Shown: positions 25,801-38,462, numbered from the stretch's first letter. The stretch: 64,000 nt of DNA from Ophiodon elongatus (GCA_016806645.1 JACSYO010000396.1:316001-380000), one strand, 5' to 3'. The notes: generated from the letters alone by a model not told the origin. Made by a program: numbers and translations.

Positions 25801-27321
25801 GGTCTTGGTCTTGACCTGGTCTCAACCCCACGATGTCTTGATCATGTCTTGATCTTATCTACAACATTGGCAGTTCTACCTGTCAGGTTACAGGCCCAAA
25901 AATCTGCACCAATCAGGGTGGGCGAGCGAGCAACCTGTATTTGATCTGAGATAAGCCACGTCCCCAAAGGAGAAACTCAGTCTTTGGTTTTTTACACCCG
26001 GTGGTCTGGACCCATTTTGGTCGGTCTTCAAAAGGTATCGCAGTTCGAGTTACAAATTGCAACGAAAAAATAGGATAAAGAATATCTAAACTGGAACCAG
26101 TACCCTAAGAAGTGTGTCATTGAGTTAAGTCATGGCATTCTACAGTCCAAGTTCCTGAAAACTGTTGAAACATGGCTTAGACTACCATACCACTACACCT
26201 AAACTCAGGCTTATCGGACATTGCACATTTGAAAAAGGATCATGATAATAATCATTAGGTATTCCCACTCTGATCTCCCGTTAGCCCAGAGTGGGGGCTG
26301 TGGTCAAGTTCCCCCCAGCCTTCAATTCCAACCATCTTTGTCCATTTTAGGCCTCACATATTCAAATGGCTCCATCTCTGTTCACCGCTGTAGTTAGCAG
26401 TCCAGTCCACACATTAGCTGTAGGGGGTTCTACAATATTGCTGCATGGTGCTGTGCTTAAAAAAGCAATGAGATGAAGAGTGGGAGGCAGGGGGAGAGTT
26501 AAAGGCTTAGCTGAGAGCCAAGAGAGACACGCCACTCTAACCTCTGCATTATAATCATGCACTCCGCACATTATCGTTCTCATTTGTAATAGCCCAGTGA
26601 ACCTCTCTTAAGAATCCAAACATGGATCTTAATATGGCAGAGGAGATAATGAAACATACTAATTCACTTTCTCACGTGACGGATTGAGTTGCTTTTGTTC
26701 ACGGAGGGTTTTGAGGCAGCTGCTGTAGGTTTAGAAGCAGCAGCAAGGCATAGCACCACCTTGTAGTTAAAAATATCATCAGGCTTTCCAAATAGTCAAA
26801 TAAAAATGCATGTAAATGGCATTACTATTGTTATTTTAAGAATACTTCAAAGTTTTATTTATTTACTTTATTATTGTATTTCTCCCTGATCTTTGACTGA
26901 TGTTTAACTATCTTTTTTTGGACGATAATTACTATATAATAAACACAATATAATAGCAGACATTGATTTTATTTTTCTTATGGAAAAACATCAGTTTGCT
27001 GTGTTGTTATAGCTCTGGGTAGTGCCTGCAGGTATAATCTCCAACAATCACAGGGCACAGCAGTAGCCTGTATGTAGCTTAAGAGGCAAACCAAGGGCAA
27101 CTAAAGTTAGAGAATCACTCGCTGTTCCTTGTAAAGCGAGATGAGTGAATACATGGTACTCAGAGGCAAACATGGACAAAGGAACTCCTCTCTTCTGGAT
27201 TTTACACAGTACAAAGATTCTTTTTAGAAAGATTTCACACATAATGTACTGGTCCCGTCAGAGAGACTGGAGACAAAGTTAAAGGTATTTTAACTTTCAT
27301 GATCTGAAAACACATTCTCCA

Positions 27322-27538
27322 CTTTATGGTCTGTTTGACTCTAAATGGACCATAATTTACTAAATGAACATCATGCTGTATTGAAGAAGACTTGAAACTA
27401 GAGATTGAGACATAAACTCATGTTTACAATGTTTACTGAGGGAATAAATCAAGAGAGAAGTAGAGTCATTTTCTATAGACTTCTATACAACCAGAGGAGT
27501 CGCCCCCTGATGGTCAGGAGAGAGAATGCAGGTGTAAG
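27322..27538 (+). repeat. unclassified dispersed repeat, copy 1
   Basis: Shares nearly all its sequence with 36825-37038 and, inverted, with 58151-58383. Hallmark words are TTTATGGTCTGTTTGACTCT, AACATCATGCTGTATTGAAG and AGAGGAGTCGCCCCCTG. This copy begins inside the family, at the point where the others continue upstream into a CCTGTCAATCACC-containing part. No terminal inverted repeats or coding potential are seen. Confidence 0.8.
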
Positions 27539-28381
27539 ACACTCATTGGCTTCACTTCTCAGCCTCTGAGCTTGCCACCTGTGTGAGGCAAATTGTGGAA
27601 AAAGTTTCTCATTCTGCGCTCGACCTAAACTGCTCTTGACCCAGAGTTACGTCTGTGTGATCTGATTTGACTGAGTTATGACTCGGAAAGGACTCCAATT
27701 CCCAAACTATTACTCCTGAGACCCTAACTTGTGACTTTGCATTTCAATAGAGACATACGTTTTGGTCTGATGTGTTTGTGCCTAGTGGCCTTGTGTTAAG
27801 GCCCTTAATACATTGGCTAAACCTTCAGCTGTTGTGGTTGCTGCTTGGTTTGCGCTGCTGTTCATAGCTTTTTCCAAAATGACCGCCATGCATCTCTGTG
27901 GACTGTGGAGGCTGGAGGTTTCATTCATGCTTCAATGGCTGAAAATGAAATACTCTGCTCCCCTCCGTCCCCGGAGTCTCTTTGTATCAGCGTGCTCAAA
28001 GGCCTCTTCTGCTGTTCAGACGTAAGCCACTGTCTCACCTTCCTGTTGAATCTGGTTGCCACTGCAGGTTCAATTAACTTGTGAATGGAGACATATCGAC
28101 GCGATGAGCGTTGTTGTAAAAACGGTGCCTGGAGGCGGGCAATCTGACCAGCAAAGCCTCGCTCACATATTTCCTGTCGGCTGCGCTCTGCCTTGCAATG
28201 CTGATGGAGATAGATCAGTGTCCTTCCATAGATTGGTGTGAAATTAAATTAGTAAGAGTCTCAGGAAGAGGGATGGAGGAAGAGGATGAGAGGAGTGAGC
28301 AAGTTTGCCCCTGACCAGAGGACCAGTGGAGTAAATAAGCAGCACGGGTCACCCTGGCGCTGTCATTATGACTTAGCCACC

Positions 28382-28432
28382 GGGGGGGGGGAGAGGAGAG
28401 GAGAGGAGAGGAGAGGAGAGAGAGAGAGAGAA
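28382..28432 (+). repeat. G-run / (GAGAG)n purine tract
   Basis: Nine G residues followed by GAGAGGAGAG-type units. A second homopolymer, 16 C residues, is at 28791-28806. Confidence 0.9.
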
Positions 28433-30404
28433 AGCTAGTTAAAGGACTAAACAAGCAGCACATTGTCACCGTGGCCCTGTCAGCTTGTGTTATAGCCGAT
28501 GAGAAAGTGGGACAAATGGCCCCTGGCTGTCACAGTGCTGCTCAGGCCTTTTGGAAATCAGATGGCCCTTCAGCCATTTCTTGCCATTCTCCGTGTTATC
28601 ACAGGCAACACGTTGTGGCTTTTAAAGTGCATGACCGACACTAGTGTAATAAAAATTAAATTAAAATAGCGCTTCGTAAGTAATGGTAACCTCACAGGAA
28701 CTGCTGTGACCCCCAAGTGGCATTTAAAGGAGTATGGCACATGGAATTTCCCCTTCATTTCTCAAGCTCGCCAGTTATTCGTTTTTTGAACCCCCCCCCC
28801 CCCCCCACCTACCTGGTGCATTGGATCTAATATGTCCAATGGAGTCCGTTCAGATCCACAAGCAGGAGTGAAGACGGGCTCTCTTTGCATGTCGCCCCCT
28901 CTCTCTGCCCCGTCCAGTCTATCCATCCTGTCCATACGAGAGGCAAAATGTCCCATGAAATAATGCAATAAAAAAATTTAAAGATTAAAAAAAAAATGCC
29001 CTTTTTTTCAACCTATCCAAGTACTCTTCATAAGTAAATCTGCATGCAACAAGCCCAGTGTGTTCCCTGCACCACCATAGAACAGTGTTGGATTCAGGAG
29101 ATCAACCATTAAATCATTGATCACTGATAATAATTAACTGTTGAAAAAAAGACATCTTCCAATTGCTCTTGGAAGTATAGATGATATATATTAATGCAAG
29201 ATCATGTGGTTGCTATGGCAACACATGCGCACATTACTTCAGGGGAGTTTCTCCTGATACATTTGAGAGTGGAAAGCAGTAAAAACAGATGTGTTGAGTT
29301 TGTGTCCTCCTCCGTGCATTTTATCGATTCCTCATAATAAAAAAAAAGTGAGTGTAACCATAGCAACCACACAGTAAGTTTCCTCTGACACAAAAGCAGA
29401 AGATGCCTCTTTTGTTCCTTTCCACCACTTGCCACTCTGTATACAAGGTCCCATTGCAGCCTTGACAAACACTGATGATGATCAGTGTATTTGTCTTGCT
29501 GAGCTCTTTGTGAGCAGAGAGGGAGAATAAACACATCGGCTACCTGAACGTTGGCTTTTCCTCCGGAGGTCCATGTAGCGCTGATGATGTCCCATGACCT
29601 GTGGTAGTGGAGTGGTAATTAACATAATTAAGTTGAAGTGATTTAATTGCATTAGTACTTTACTTAACCTGTGCACTTAAATTTAGTGAATACAGTCAAA
29701 CATACATTTTAATGAAAAAAGAAATACAACAAAGAGTTGTGGAAAATGTTGCCAGATTTTACTTTTTAAGAAGTTTTCACAGTGCAACAACTAAAGACAT
29801 ATACATTATATATATATATATATATATAATTAGTTTAAAAAATGTTTTAATTCGTTTTAAGAAAATAAATTGTACACAAAATCTAATAAATAGGAATTAA
29901 AATTCAACTGTAAACTTTTTTTAATGCAACAAGAAATGGCTCAAACCTTAAACTAATTAAATTCCAGTATATGTATGTATATAGTAGATGAAAATAATTG
30001 AGTTTAATAGATCGGCCACGTTGTCACCAATACCCGATGCAACTAGTTGGCATTGGCCTGATATCCGATATCTATATTCCTAATCCAAGCCATAGACAAG
30101 GTTTTTCTTGATAAAGTTGGCCAAATATTTCATGAGCATTGCAGCTCTTTGGTAATGTCATGTCCTATTTTAAGACTGAGCCTTCACCAGACAGAAACAG
30201 ATTCCATGTCTGTACACACTCACACAGTGCAGGGACGTGATGGACTGCCATCACCTTGTCCCGGCATCACTTCATCCCCCTGAAGAGACCGGTTTACAAG
30301 TGGAGATCTACAGCCCTGTTACAGCCTGACATCCACATGCATCTCATGTCCTGTTCACGGCTCAAATGAATGACACCTTCAGCTGACAGCAACAAGCTCG
30401 CTGG

Positions 30405-30689
30405 TAAATGGACCTGTTGAGATCTTTTCTAGTCTTCCGACCACTCAAAGCTCTTTAACACTACATGACATCATTCACCCATTCACACCCTGATGGGAGG
30501 GGCTAAGGTGCCACCTGTCCATCAGGAGTAGCTACCATTCACACACCGTAGGCACAGCTACAGGAGACATTTGGGGTTAAGTGTCTTGACCAAGGACACA
30601 TCGACATGGGCTCGCGGAGCCGGGGATCGAACCGCCGCACCTCTGATTGAAGGACGACCCTGCTCACCACTAAGCCACAGTCGCTCCCA
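30405..30689 (-). mobile_element. tRNA-derived teleost SINE, near full length
   Basis: On the minus strand it has an A-box-like TGGCTTAGTGG and a B box GGTTCGATCCC, followed by GTCCTTGGTCAAGACACTTA and the tail AGAGCTTTGAGTGGTCGGAA, ending near CAGGTCCATTTA. This is the most complete copy in the window and serves as the reference for 12181-12310, 46522-46578, 49858-50057, 51413-51470 and 55660-55902. Confidence 0.85.
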
Positions 30690-30904
30690 CAGTCTGCATT
30701 AAAGGGTAATTCTACTCGTTCTCTTCCGTAATGCACATCACTTTCACTCCAAATATTAACCACTGTCAGAAAGATGCCACGTGTTTGGGGAAATCAGGAT
30801 TCGATGTGCAACTCTACTTTTCAAAATACACGACTGGATGTGGTCTGCAGCTGAGGAGCATGCAGTTTAAGACAGCTGCTGTCAGTGCCGACATGTTTGT
30901 CAGT

Positions 30905-31120
30905 CCTGACTTGTTGACCAATCAGAGGCTGTGTTCCTGACTTGTCGACCAATCAGAGACTGTGTTCCTGACTTGTCGACCAATCAGAGGCTGTGTTCCT
31001 GACTTGTCGACCAATCAGAGGCTGTGTTCCTGACTTGTCGACCAATCAGAGGCTGTGTTCCTGACTTGTCGACCAATCAGAGGCTGTGTTCCTGGCTTGT
31101 TAACCAATCAGAGGCTGTGG
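30905..31120 (+). repeat. 31-bp minisatellite, 7 copies, each with a CCAAT box
   Basis: Units begin CCTGACTTGTCGACCAATCA and end GAGGCTGTGTT. The seven copies start at 30905, 30936, 30967, 30998, 31029, 31060 and 31091. Copies 1 and 7 differ in the GTCGAC portion and copy 2 has GAGACT. Each copy carries ACCAATCAGAG, a good match to the NF-Y CCAAT consensus, at exactly 31-bp spacing. It lies in intron 1. Confidence 0.93.
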
Positions 31121-31366
31121 AATGGAATAACATGAGAACAAAAAAAGACCCGATACAGTAATAACGTATAATATGGCAACTGCTGTCCACATGGTTATTT
31201 GCATTATAAAAACCCAAACGGTTTGTTGGACCAGCTTGGCGGTCCTAAAGTTAAGTCACCAAATACTAGTTACTGATTCCTAACAATTGCTTACACAGTA
31301 CACAGTAAGTGGGTGAAATGGATGACTTAAGTAAGGGCTCACACAAATCTTTCTGTAAGGCTTTGT

Positions 31367-31408
31367 AGTTAAGTTAATTTAAGTTAAGTTAAGTGAAGTT
31401 AAGTTAAT
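31367..31408 (+). repeat. (AAGTT)n pentanucleotide repeat
   Basis: About eight imperfect AAGTT/AAGTTAATT units. Confidence 0.85.
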
Positions 31409-32891
31409 CTGGCCCATGATGCCAGGCTCTTTAAAGGCTTAATGCATGTCAAAAAAATAAAAACCTTAATTTTGAGACATTGAGATATTGTAATGTCTCA
31501 ATGTGTCATGTGATGGTATAAATGCTGTTGTCCAGACTTTCCTGAAAATACACCTAAATTAAAAATCAGCATGAAATTGTTTCAATATTAAGATATTTGC
31601 AAAAAGAAGAAGAAGAAGAAAAAAACCTTTGCGTATTTGCAACTTCAGTCAGTCAGTCAGTTCCTTTTTTTAGGTTTCAGTTTCCCCCCCCCCTCTACCC
31701 GTCTGCCCCCTCACCAGTCCATCTGAATAACTCAATGGCGGCGTCGCCTGAGTGCGTGGCAGCCCTGTGGGCTCCAGCTCGGGGCCTCAGTACCCAGCAC
31801 ACACACACTGAGCGGCGCGTGTGCACAGCACTCGGGGACAGGACTTCATGCGTCTGGGTGTTCAGCCAGGTGGAAACATTCAGACCGGGCAAGGTCAAGA
31901 GGTTGTCGGTCCAAATCCCGGTGAGGGGAACCTGTAAATTAAAGATTAATCCGTCCGCGCACTGAGTGTGAAATCGGCCAAGCACCGGAAGCACAACTGT
32001 GGGCTCAGGAGACAGACACGGGGGGCATGGGGCACATCCCGGGGACGAGCAGCCAGTATAGTGTTTATCGTGTCCTATTGTGGGCCTCTGGTCATGGCGG
32101 CTTACTGAGAACACGAGCTTCGGCCAGCAGTGTGAAAATGCTTGTGTGGCTCTGCCGCTGCAGAGAGCTGTTAGGAGACGGCCTGCTGACACAACTACAC
32201 TGGGATTATCAAGCCCCTCCAGGAGCTGATGATATACGGTCCAGCCCTGTATTTTCAAAGCTTGGTAAATGCACCATACTGGCCTTTTGATGAGAAAAAA
32301 CACACTGTTTTAAACATTAATGCAAACACTTCATACAGGCAACTGGACCACTGACAACTCAAAATTAGATTGTAATGGCACCTAGCAGGCCTCTCTTTCT
32401 GAGATACGGACACTTTCTATGGTGGCATAGTGGCTCTATTATCTTAAAGTCAAACTCCATATTCTCTGCTCCCTTCAGAAATCAATCTAGATGAATGAAA
32501 CAGTGTTTTCATCTTTAGACTGATGATGAGTCCTTTTACACGCCAAAGCTGGTATGATGCCAGGTTGTTCTCATACACTTCGTGTTGGAAAGTAATGAAC
32601 TATAATTTGTATAAAACCTGACTAACCGATGCATATGTTGTCCACATAATCGTGAGCCAAAGAGCGACAAAGTCCTCTCGTAGGGAGGAGGCCGATGGTG
32701 GACATGTGGGTCTAAAGACACAGGACTTTCACCCAGGAGACTGCTGTTCATGTCCCTTGTGAAACCAAAAGTCAACGTTCATTCATTTGTTACATCATTT
32801 TTTTACTTTTTTTGATTGCTTACATTAACAAATACATTGTCTGCTTTGCAGTTTGTTTGCATTTCTGCAACACACATCTTACACAACTCTA

Positions 32892-32925
32892 CACACTGTT
32901 TCTTGCACACGCAAGAAACAGTGTG
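32892..32925. repeat. perfect 15-bp inverted repeat, 4-nt spacer
   Basis: Arms 32892-32906 (CACACTGTTTCTTGC) and 32911-32925 are exact reverse complements around ACAC. Confidence 0.9.
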
Positions 32926-33830
32926 CAAACACAGACACACACGCTCAAGGATGAAATCTCTTGCAATCATCGGGAAAACACTTCAAAATGCAAAACCCAC
33001 ACACATATGAAAAGCATTAGAAAGTATAGAACTTTACAAAAACATGGAGGCAGTGAGAGCGAGAGGAAGAGGTAGAGGAAGAGAGCGAGCAGGCCAAGAA
33101 CAAAGAAGGGGACCAGGGATGTGGACTCAACTCAAGGCTGGATCATTTTACTGTAATTATTTTTCTTTCTGTCACTTTACAGAAACATATTGTATTATAT
33201 TACTGTACTGTTATTCACAGGAATATCTCTGAAGAGGACACAGAGACAGAATATTTTTTTTCCTTTGTCCTCCCTTCTTCCTACGGAGCAAGCCAGAGGA
33301 GTCAGTTGACCTAAGTGTAGTTGACAGTATCACATTAAAAGGGTTCTGTGTATGGAAGCTTTTTGGGGAAGGTATTTTTCCACTAAACCCTTCCTTTTTT
33401 TTTGAAGCTGCCGGTATGTGAAGTATTATTTTGTATCTTTTTAAGGCTGGGTCAAATGTAACTGGTCCCCATAGCTCAGATCTTTAAAGGTCTTCTGAAC
33501 CGGCAGTGAATCCTGAAGCCCACCAAACCGAGAGGGAACATGCTTCTCGGCTACGGAAAGGCCGTGCCAGGAGAGATCAGCTTGACTGGACCACTTTTAC
33601 TTGAATCCATGGGCTAAACTTTGAAAACATCAGCATGTATAACAAGAGAAGATGGAAACAAATGTGGCTTTTGTGTGACATCTATCACACAGCATTTATG
33701 TGCAGAAGACCGTAATCTAGAGAAGCAGGTTTTACTACGCTCCAGCTCTTGAATGTCGTTTTTTTTCACGCTCTTTTGGCTCCCACATTTACCACACTTT
33801 GTACACAAAGACCAAGGTATTTGTGTACTT

Positions 33831-33862
33831 GAGGACAGGCTTGTCAAGACAAGCCTGTCCTC
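33831..33862. repeat. perfect 15-bp inverted repeat, 2-nt spacer
   Basis: Arms 33831-33845 (GAGGACAGGCTTGTC) and 33848-33862 are exact reverse complements around AA. Confidence 0.9.
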
Positions 33863-33959
33863 CCTCACAGAATATTAAATGTTTGGACCAAATCTTTTTT
33901 AACTTTGACTTTCGAAGCAACAAGAGAGCCATTATTATAAGATTTGCTTTCTTTATATT

Positions 33960-34355
33960 TTAACTGACACGTCACCTGCTTTCACCGATTACAAGTCAAC
34001 TGACACTTCAATTGGAGAAATGAATGGTGCCTCCACTTCAACTTTCCTCACTTATTCTTCTGACATGTGAATAGCTTAAATCTCTTTCTCAACTCACACT
34101 TACAGATATCACACGTCACCGGGCAGTTCATATGCTTTCATCTCTTACCTTTCGACACTTCAACTTCTTGCATTCCATAGTTTTTGATGAAAGTTAATCT
34201 GTTTTTAGTAAACACCAATCAAGAGTTCAACTGATTTCAGCACTTTGACTTCAACTGCAATTTAAAACTCTGATGAAGCAACTTCTTTCCTCACTTACAT
34301 TTCAACTGACACCTCAATTACTTTCAGTGCTCACCTCAACTGATACTTCAAACCA
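33960..34355 (+). repeat. degenerate tandem repeat of ACTTCAACTGACA-like motif
   Basis: The words CAACTGACAC, ACTTCAACT, TCAACTGATAC and CTCACTTA recur every 20-50 bp with drift. This looks like an old minisatellite or decayed satellite. The period is not exact by eye. Confidence 0.5.
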
Positions 34356-34360
34356 TAAAC

Positions 34361-34767
34361 TGTATAAAGATGGACGACGCGTATCCACTTCCTCCCACTG
34401 TACAAAGGGAAACCAAAATGAGCTGGATACCGGTGCTGCCATCTTGTACTTGGAGCCGGGGTCTGCATAGTTTAGTGATCACAGAGTGGATTGATTGTTA
34501 GAGTGAGAGCCACCTAGCTGCTGCCTTAGCACGACGGTGGCGGCTTGGCTAGAAAGACACAACAACTAACCATAATATCTCCAAGAATACAGTTATGACC
34601 AAGTTTACACATGTTCTATAACAGACTCGCAATTCGTGTTTCAAATATCTGTGCGTCCGCTATGGGCACGCACGATGGTCCTCCAGCGCTAGCTAGCCCT
34701 ACTGTCAGTGGAAATGTTGCTAAGCTAGCTAGCGACACAGTCAGTGACTGCATGAACCATAGACTGT
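34361..34767 (+). repeat. unclassified dispersed repeat bounded by ACCATARACTGTATAAAG direct repeats
   Basis: ACCATAAACTGTATAAAGAT begins at about 34361 and ACCATAGACTGTATAAAGAT recurs at about 34755. Between them lies GC-richer sequence with two GCTAGCTAG-containing words. The short direct repeats suggest an inserted element or two partial copies of one family. I cannot assign the class. Confidence 0.4.
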
Positions 34768-36459
34768 ATAAAGATCTTTATATGCTGATACTCTGGATAT
34801 GAATATCGTTGATTGTATGTATTTAGTCTACTGACCCTCCAGCTTCACGACTACTTCACTGTCAGCTGTCAATCATGACGTCACCCCTCCCACCCCCGCT
34901 CTACATAGCATCAAATAACTAATCAAAACACTTGAACATACATCAGCGTGATAAGAACTACCTACACTGACAGAAATCTTTTTGAAAAATGTTTTGATGT
35001 GTACTTAGACTTTGTTAGCGTGAACTTTTTTTTTAGCTACCAAAATATCAAATAATGCAGCTTGATCAGTATCATAAAGCTTCCAACCATGACGCTCTAC
35101 CTTCCCCTCTAGCGTCAGTTTTGCACATCTCGTGCACGACGTGTTTTAATGTACGCTTGTTACATGCAAAGCGTCTTTTCAAAATAAAGTTTCGCCTTCA
35201 CAGGAAGTTAAGTTTAAACGACTTCGTTAGCTTCCTGAAAAGAGCGTGGGTGGAGCTAATGCGACTACGTACGTGACTATATGTGAAAACTGTTGTTTCT
35301 TTTATGTCAAGACATTGAACCGTTTCAACTGCATATTCTCAGTCTTCTACAAAAGTTTAGCCTTTTCCAGTTTAGCATAATGTTTCCGACTTATTTTGCT
35401 TTTGTTTTCTGTCCCTCTTATGTAACCATGTTCCAATTTATCTTGGGCACACCAGCGTGTTACATAAGTGATGATGTTATTATTAAATGATGTTATTTCA
35501 CCACTGTTGGAGGGGCAGTAGCTCAGCAGACGTGCAGTCGATGCAGCCTCCTCCGGCTGCACAGTGTTTGTCCTCAGAGCTGACCCCGGACCTCTTTTAT
35601 TATTATTTGTTGATTCGGAGCTGCTCTGCTGTTTTGCCCCGCTGGTTCGACCCTGCACCGCCTCGGCACGGTGGAGAAATGAGACGGACAAAACAAACAG
35701 GCCTTCACTCTTGCTGTTCCCCGTCAGTTTATAGATTTTCATTTAGTTTGAAATAAGGCTGTCTGCAGGCCTGCTGCGTTAAGTGCAAACAATATTTGAA
35801 GTTTGCTTTCTGTTGGTTTTCCTAAGAGTTTTTCTTCTTCGTCTTCTTCCTTTCATATTGTGCTGCTCTCTCGGCATATGTGAAAGTTATGTATTTTTCG
35901 CAATATGTAATGCATTATTCAGGAACTAATCCATATCAGGGTTCCCTGTAGTTGTGCGATTCCTGGATAGAGGTAGATTCCTGGATAGAGGTAGTTGTGT
36001 TCAGGGGTATTCAGACTGATACCGTCTCTCAGAAAGTCATTGGATATCAGGGGATTTGAATAGAATAGTAATAGATAGGAACCCAGTAGAACTTGTTTTG
36101 TGCATTCAGCTTATGACATTGTATTTGATTTCACCTTCATGAAATGAGAATTGAATTACAGCATTAACAGATATGGTCGGCGGGATTCAAATCTTCATCG
36201 TGTGAATTCTTTTTTTTGCACACAGAAATCTCGTCAGCGATCTTTCAGTTCATTGTTTTTTCATGTTATTGATTTTTATTTTTTTACTCAAGGGAAGAAC
36301 CAACGGTGTTTGGAGAGGTCCAGATTGTTTCAGGTATATTAAAATATTATATATTCAACAGAATTTGTATTAAGTAATATTAAAATAAACTGAATTAATA
36401 AATAATAATTGATATAAAATATGAAACATAGCTTCAAGCAGGAATTAGCAGCAATGAGT

Positions 36460-36562
36460 TAATCCACTGGGTCTTCACGTCCTCAGATGATTGGACTATA
36501 TGAAGAACTTTCTGTCAACAGAACCAGTAGTGTTCTCTGCTCGTACCGTGTTACCAAGTCAG
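36460..36562 (-). pseudogene. THAP-like transposon fragment, copy 1
   Basis: The minus strand is closely similar to 62578-62694. Shared words include AATCCACTGGGTCTTCAC, TCCTCAGATGAT, GAAGAACTTTCTGT and GTTACCAAGTC. The corresponding reading in the other copy is a THAP-like N-terminus. This copy has lost the coding frame through indels. Confidence 0.55.
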
Positions 36563-36639
36563 TTGCATTTGATGGAGGTGAATTATATAACGAGCAGTTT
36601 GTTTGACACAAGAATTGGAAGAAGTACTTGTGACGTCAC

Positions 36640-37038
36640 CAACTGGTTTGTGGACTACAGTTTAGTAACATTGAGTTCGACATCTTGGCCGTCGCCATTT
36701 AGTTTTTTGCAACCAGTGAACAGGAAGTAACCATATGTGGACTGAGGAGGAGTGACGTAGAGACGCCGTATATGGCTCTGAGACCTGTCAATCACCTTGT
36801 AGCCCCGCCCTAAAGCATCCCCTGCTTTATGGTCTGTTTGACTCTAAATGGACCATAATTTACTAAATGAACATCATGCTGTATTGAAGACTTGAAACTA
36901 GAGATTGAGACATAAACTCATGTTTACAATGTTTACTGAGGGAATAAATCAAGAGAGAAGTAGAGTCATTTTCTATAGACTTCTATACAACCAGAGGAGT
37001 CGCCCCCTGGTGGTCAGGAGAGAGAATGCAGGTTTAAG
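36640..37038 (+). repeat. unclassified dispersed repeat, copy 2 (longer)
   Basis: The upstream part (TGGTTTGTGGACTACAG, TTTTTTGCAACCAG, CCTGTCAATCACCTTGTAGC) and the downstream part (AGAGGAGTCGCCCCCTGGTG) match the inverted copy at 58151-58622. The 27322-27538 copy shares only the downstream part. It has no coding potential. Confidence 0.75.
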
Positions 37039-38329
37039 GGACTTTACAGAACTGGAGGTTGACGCCTCGTTTTAAACAAACCGCACAGATTTGTTTAGGA
37101 GGTTTATAGAGGAGATTTGTTGTTTCCACACACATTTATTTTCCAGTTAATTTCTAAAATGGTATACCTTTAAGATTTTAAATGTCCTTTTAGATTTAAA
37201 AGACTATAGTTGTTTCGTTTCGTAACATTGTTTTGGATTACTTGGACCAATTCTTTACTTATTTAACATACACAACATTACAGGCCGTCTCTTTGTTGAG
37301 GGGGAGATGTGTGAGTGTTGGTGGCTGGTGTGGAGAGAGCTGCTGAGACACAGGACTTTGGCTGTGGTGGTGCTGAGCTGTTTCAATGTACTGGTGGCTG
37401 CAGTGTGATGGAGGACTGTTGCCGGTGCGCTGAGGCTGGCAGGCTGTGGAGCTGTTGGCAGCAAAGTGCAGCAGCTGTCACATATTGACATTGCAGCGAT
37501 TTTGGTATCACAGGTGCATACAAATGATAGTTTAAAAGCCCACACAGATAATAACTCTTCGGGACCGAAGTATCCGCTTGCCGATGTTTATCTTGCAGAG
37601 TTTTTGTAAACTTAAACTTTAACTTTTTGAGTGTGCAACATGCAGGAGGGGGCAGGAGGGGCTCTACAGCATTGCAAATGCAAAAAAAACCTGCAACCTC
37701 AGAGCTCGATGCCTCAAAACACAACTCACCTGTATGGGATACTTCTTCCATTGTGCCATAGCACACTGTTGCACTGGGAGACATGCTCCTTCCTTATCCT
37801 GAACACACACCGTTAAGTCCCACAAACACCGTCCTGCTGCTGAACGAGCACCACATGTGGATTATTCCACATTAAGAATTTGACTAACACCAGATTCATC
37901 CTTTAATCACAGCCGTCATATTATTTATTTTCGAGCTGTGATTTATAAAGATTTCATCACTCAATCGGGAAAGAAAAGAGTTAAAATATATTTTCTCATT
38001 TAGTTTACATTACTTGTACATGTTCTGGACTCTTTTAGATGATGTGTCTTGTAACTGTTAAAAAACAAAATTCTATGTTTCCTTTCAAATTTATTCATAA
38101 CCTGAAACTGACGTTTTTGTGGAAAAAACACACACAGCTCTGCTCCTTCTCCCACCGCACTGAGAGCACACCTCCATCCTCCCACATGTCCGTGTGTCTC
38201 CCACAGCTGTGTCCGTACAGATGGACCACTGAGAGACAGGAGCTGTGGGCCGTGTGTCGGAGCGGGAGAAAGCCGTTACACGGCTCATCCTAACTCTCTT
38301 CCCTCTGTGTCTCTGCGTGTCCCTACCAG

Positions 38330-38462
38330 ATCACAGTCACGGAGACGGTGCTGTTCCTGGTCCAGTACACGTCCAAAGAGTTCGACCGCTCAGAGAAGAC
38401 GGTGGCCACGGGGGACTGCTGCTACCTCAACCCGCTGGTGCGCAGGACGTTCCGCTTCCTCG
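38330..38462 (+). CDS. plppr5: plppr5 coding exon 2
   Basis: The exon is 133 nt, with acceptor ...CTACCAG before it and donor GTGAGT after it. It enters in phase 0 and leaves in phase 1. It encodes residues 69-112 plus the first base of Gly113. Residues 69-81 (ITVTETVLFLVQY) complete the second membrane helix begun in exon 1. The following segment, EKTVATGDCCYLNPLVRRTF, is the strongly conserved PLPPR family block with the paired cysteines. Length and phase are identical to those expected from aligning mammalian PLPPR5. The first third of the exon is more diverged from the mammalian protein than the last third. Intron 1 upstream is 24,571 bp. Confidence 0.93.

Larger units (their letters stand above)
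13759..38329 (+). other. plppr5 intron 1 (24,571 bp)
   Basis: Bounded by GTGAGT and CAG. Contents other than listed repeats: 13.9-15.9, 16.2-19.5, 19.8-25.2, 25.9-27.3, 28.6-30.4, 32.3-33.8 and 35.0-36.4 kb show nothing I can assign. About 24950-25090 has a GC-rich GCTAGCGGCTAAGG...CAACAGTGCTGACAGAGC stretch that looks like an interspersed repeat. About 27800-28250 and 31730-32280 are complex and CpG-containing, and may hold conserved noncoding elements. No alternative coding exon was recognised. Confidence 0.85.

Noticed and set aside
30905..31120. CRISPR-like array (also considered at 55971 and 51803)
   Set aside because: The repeats are head-to-tail with no unique spacers, in a vertebrate intron.
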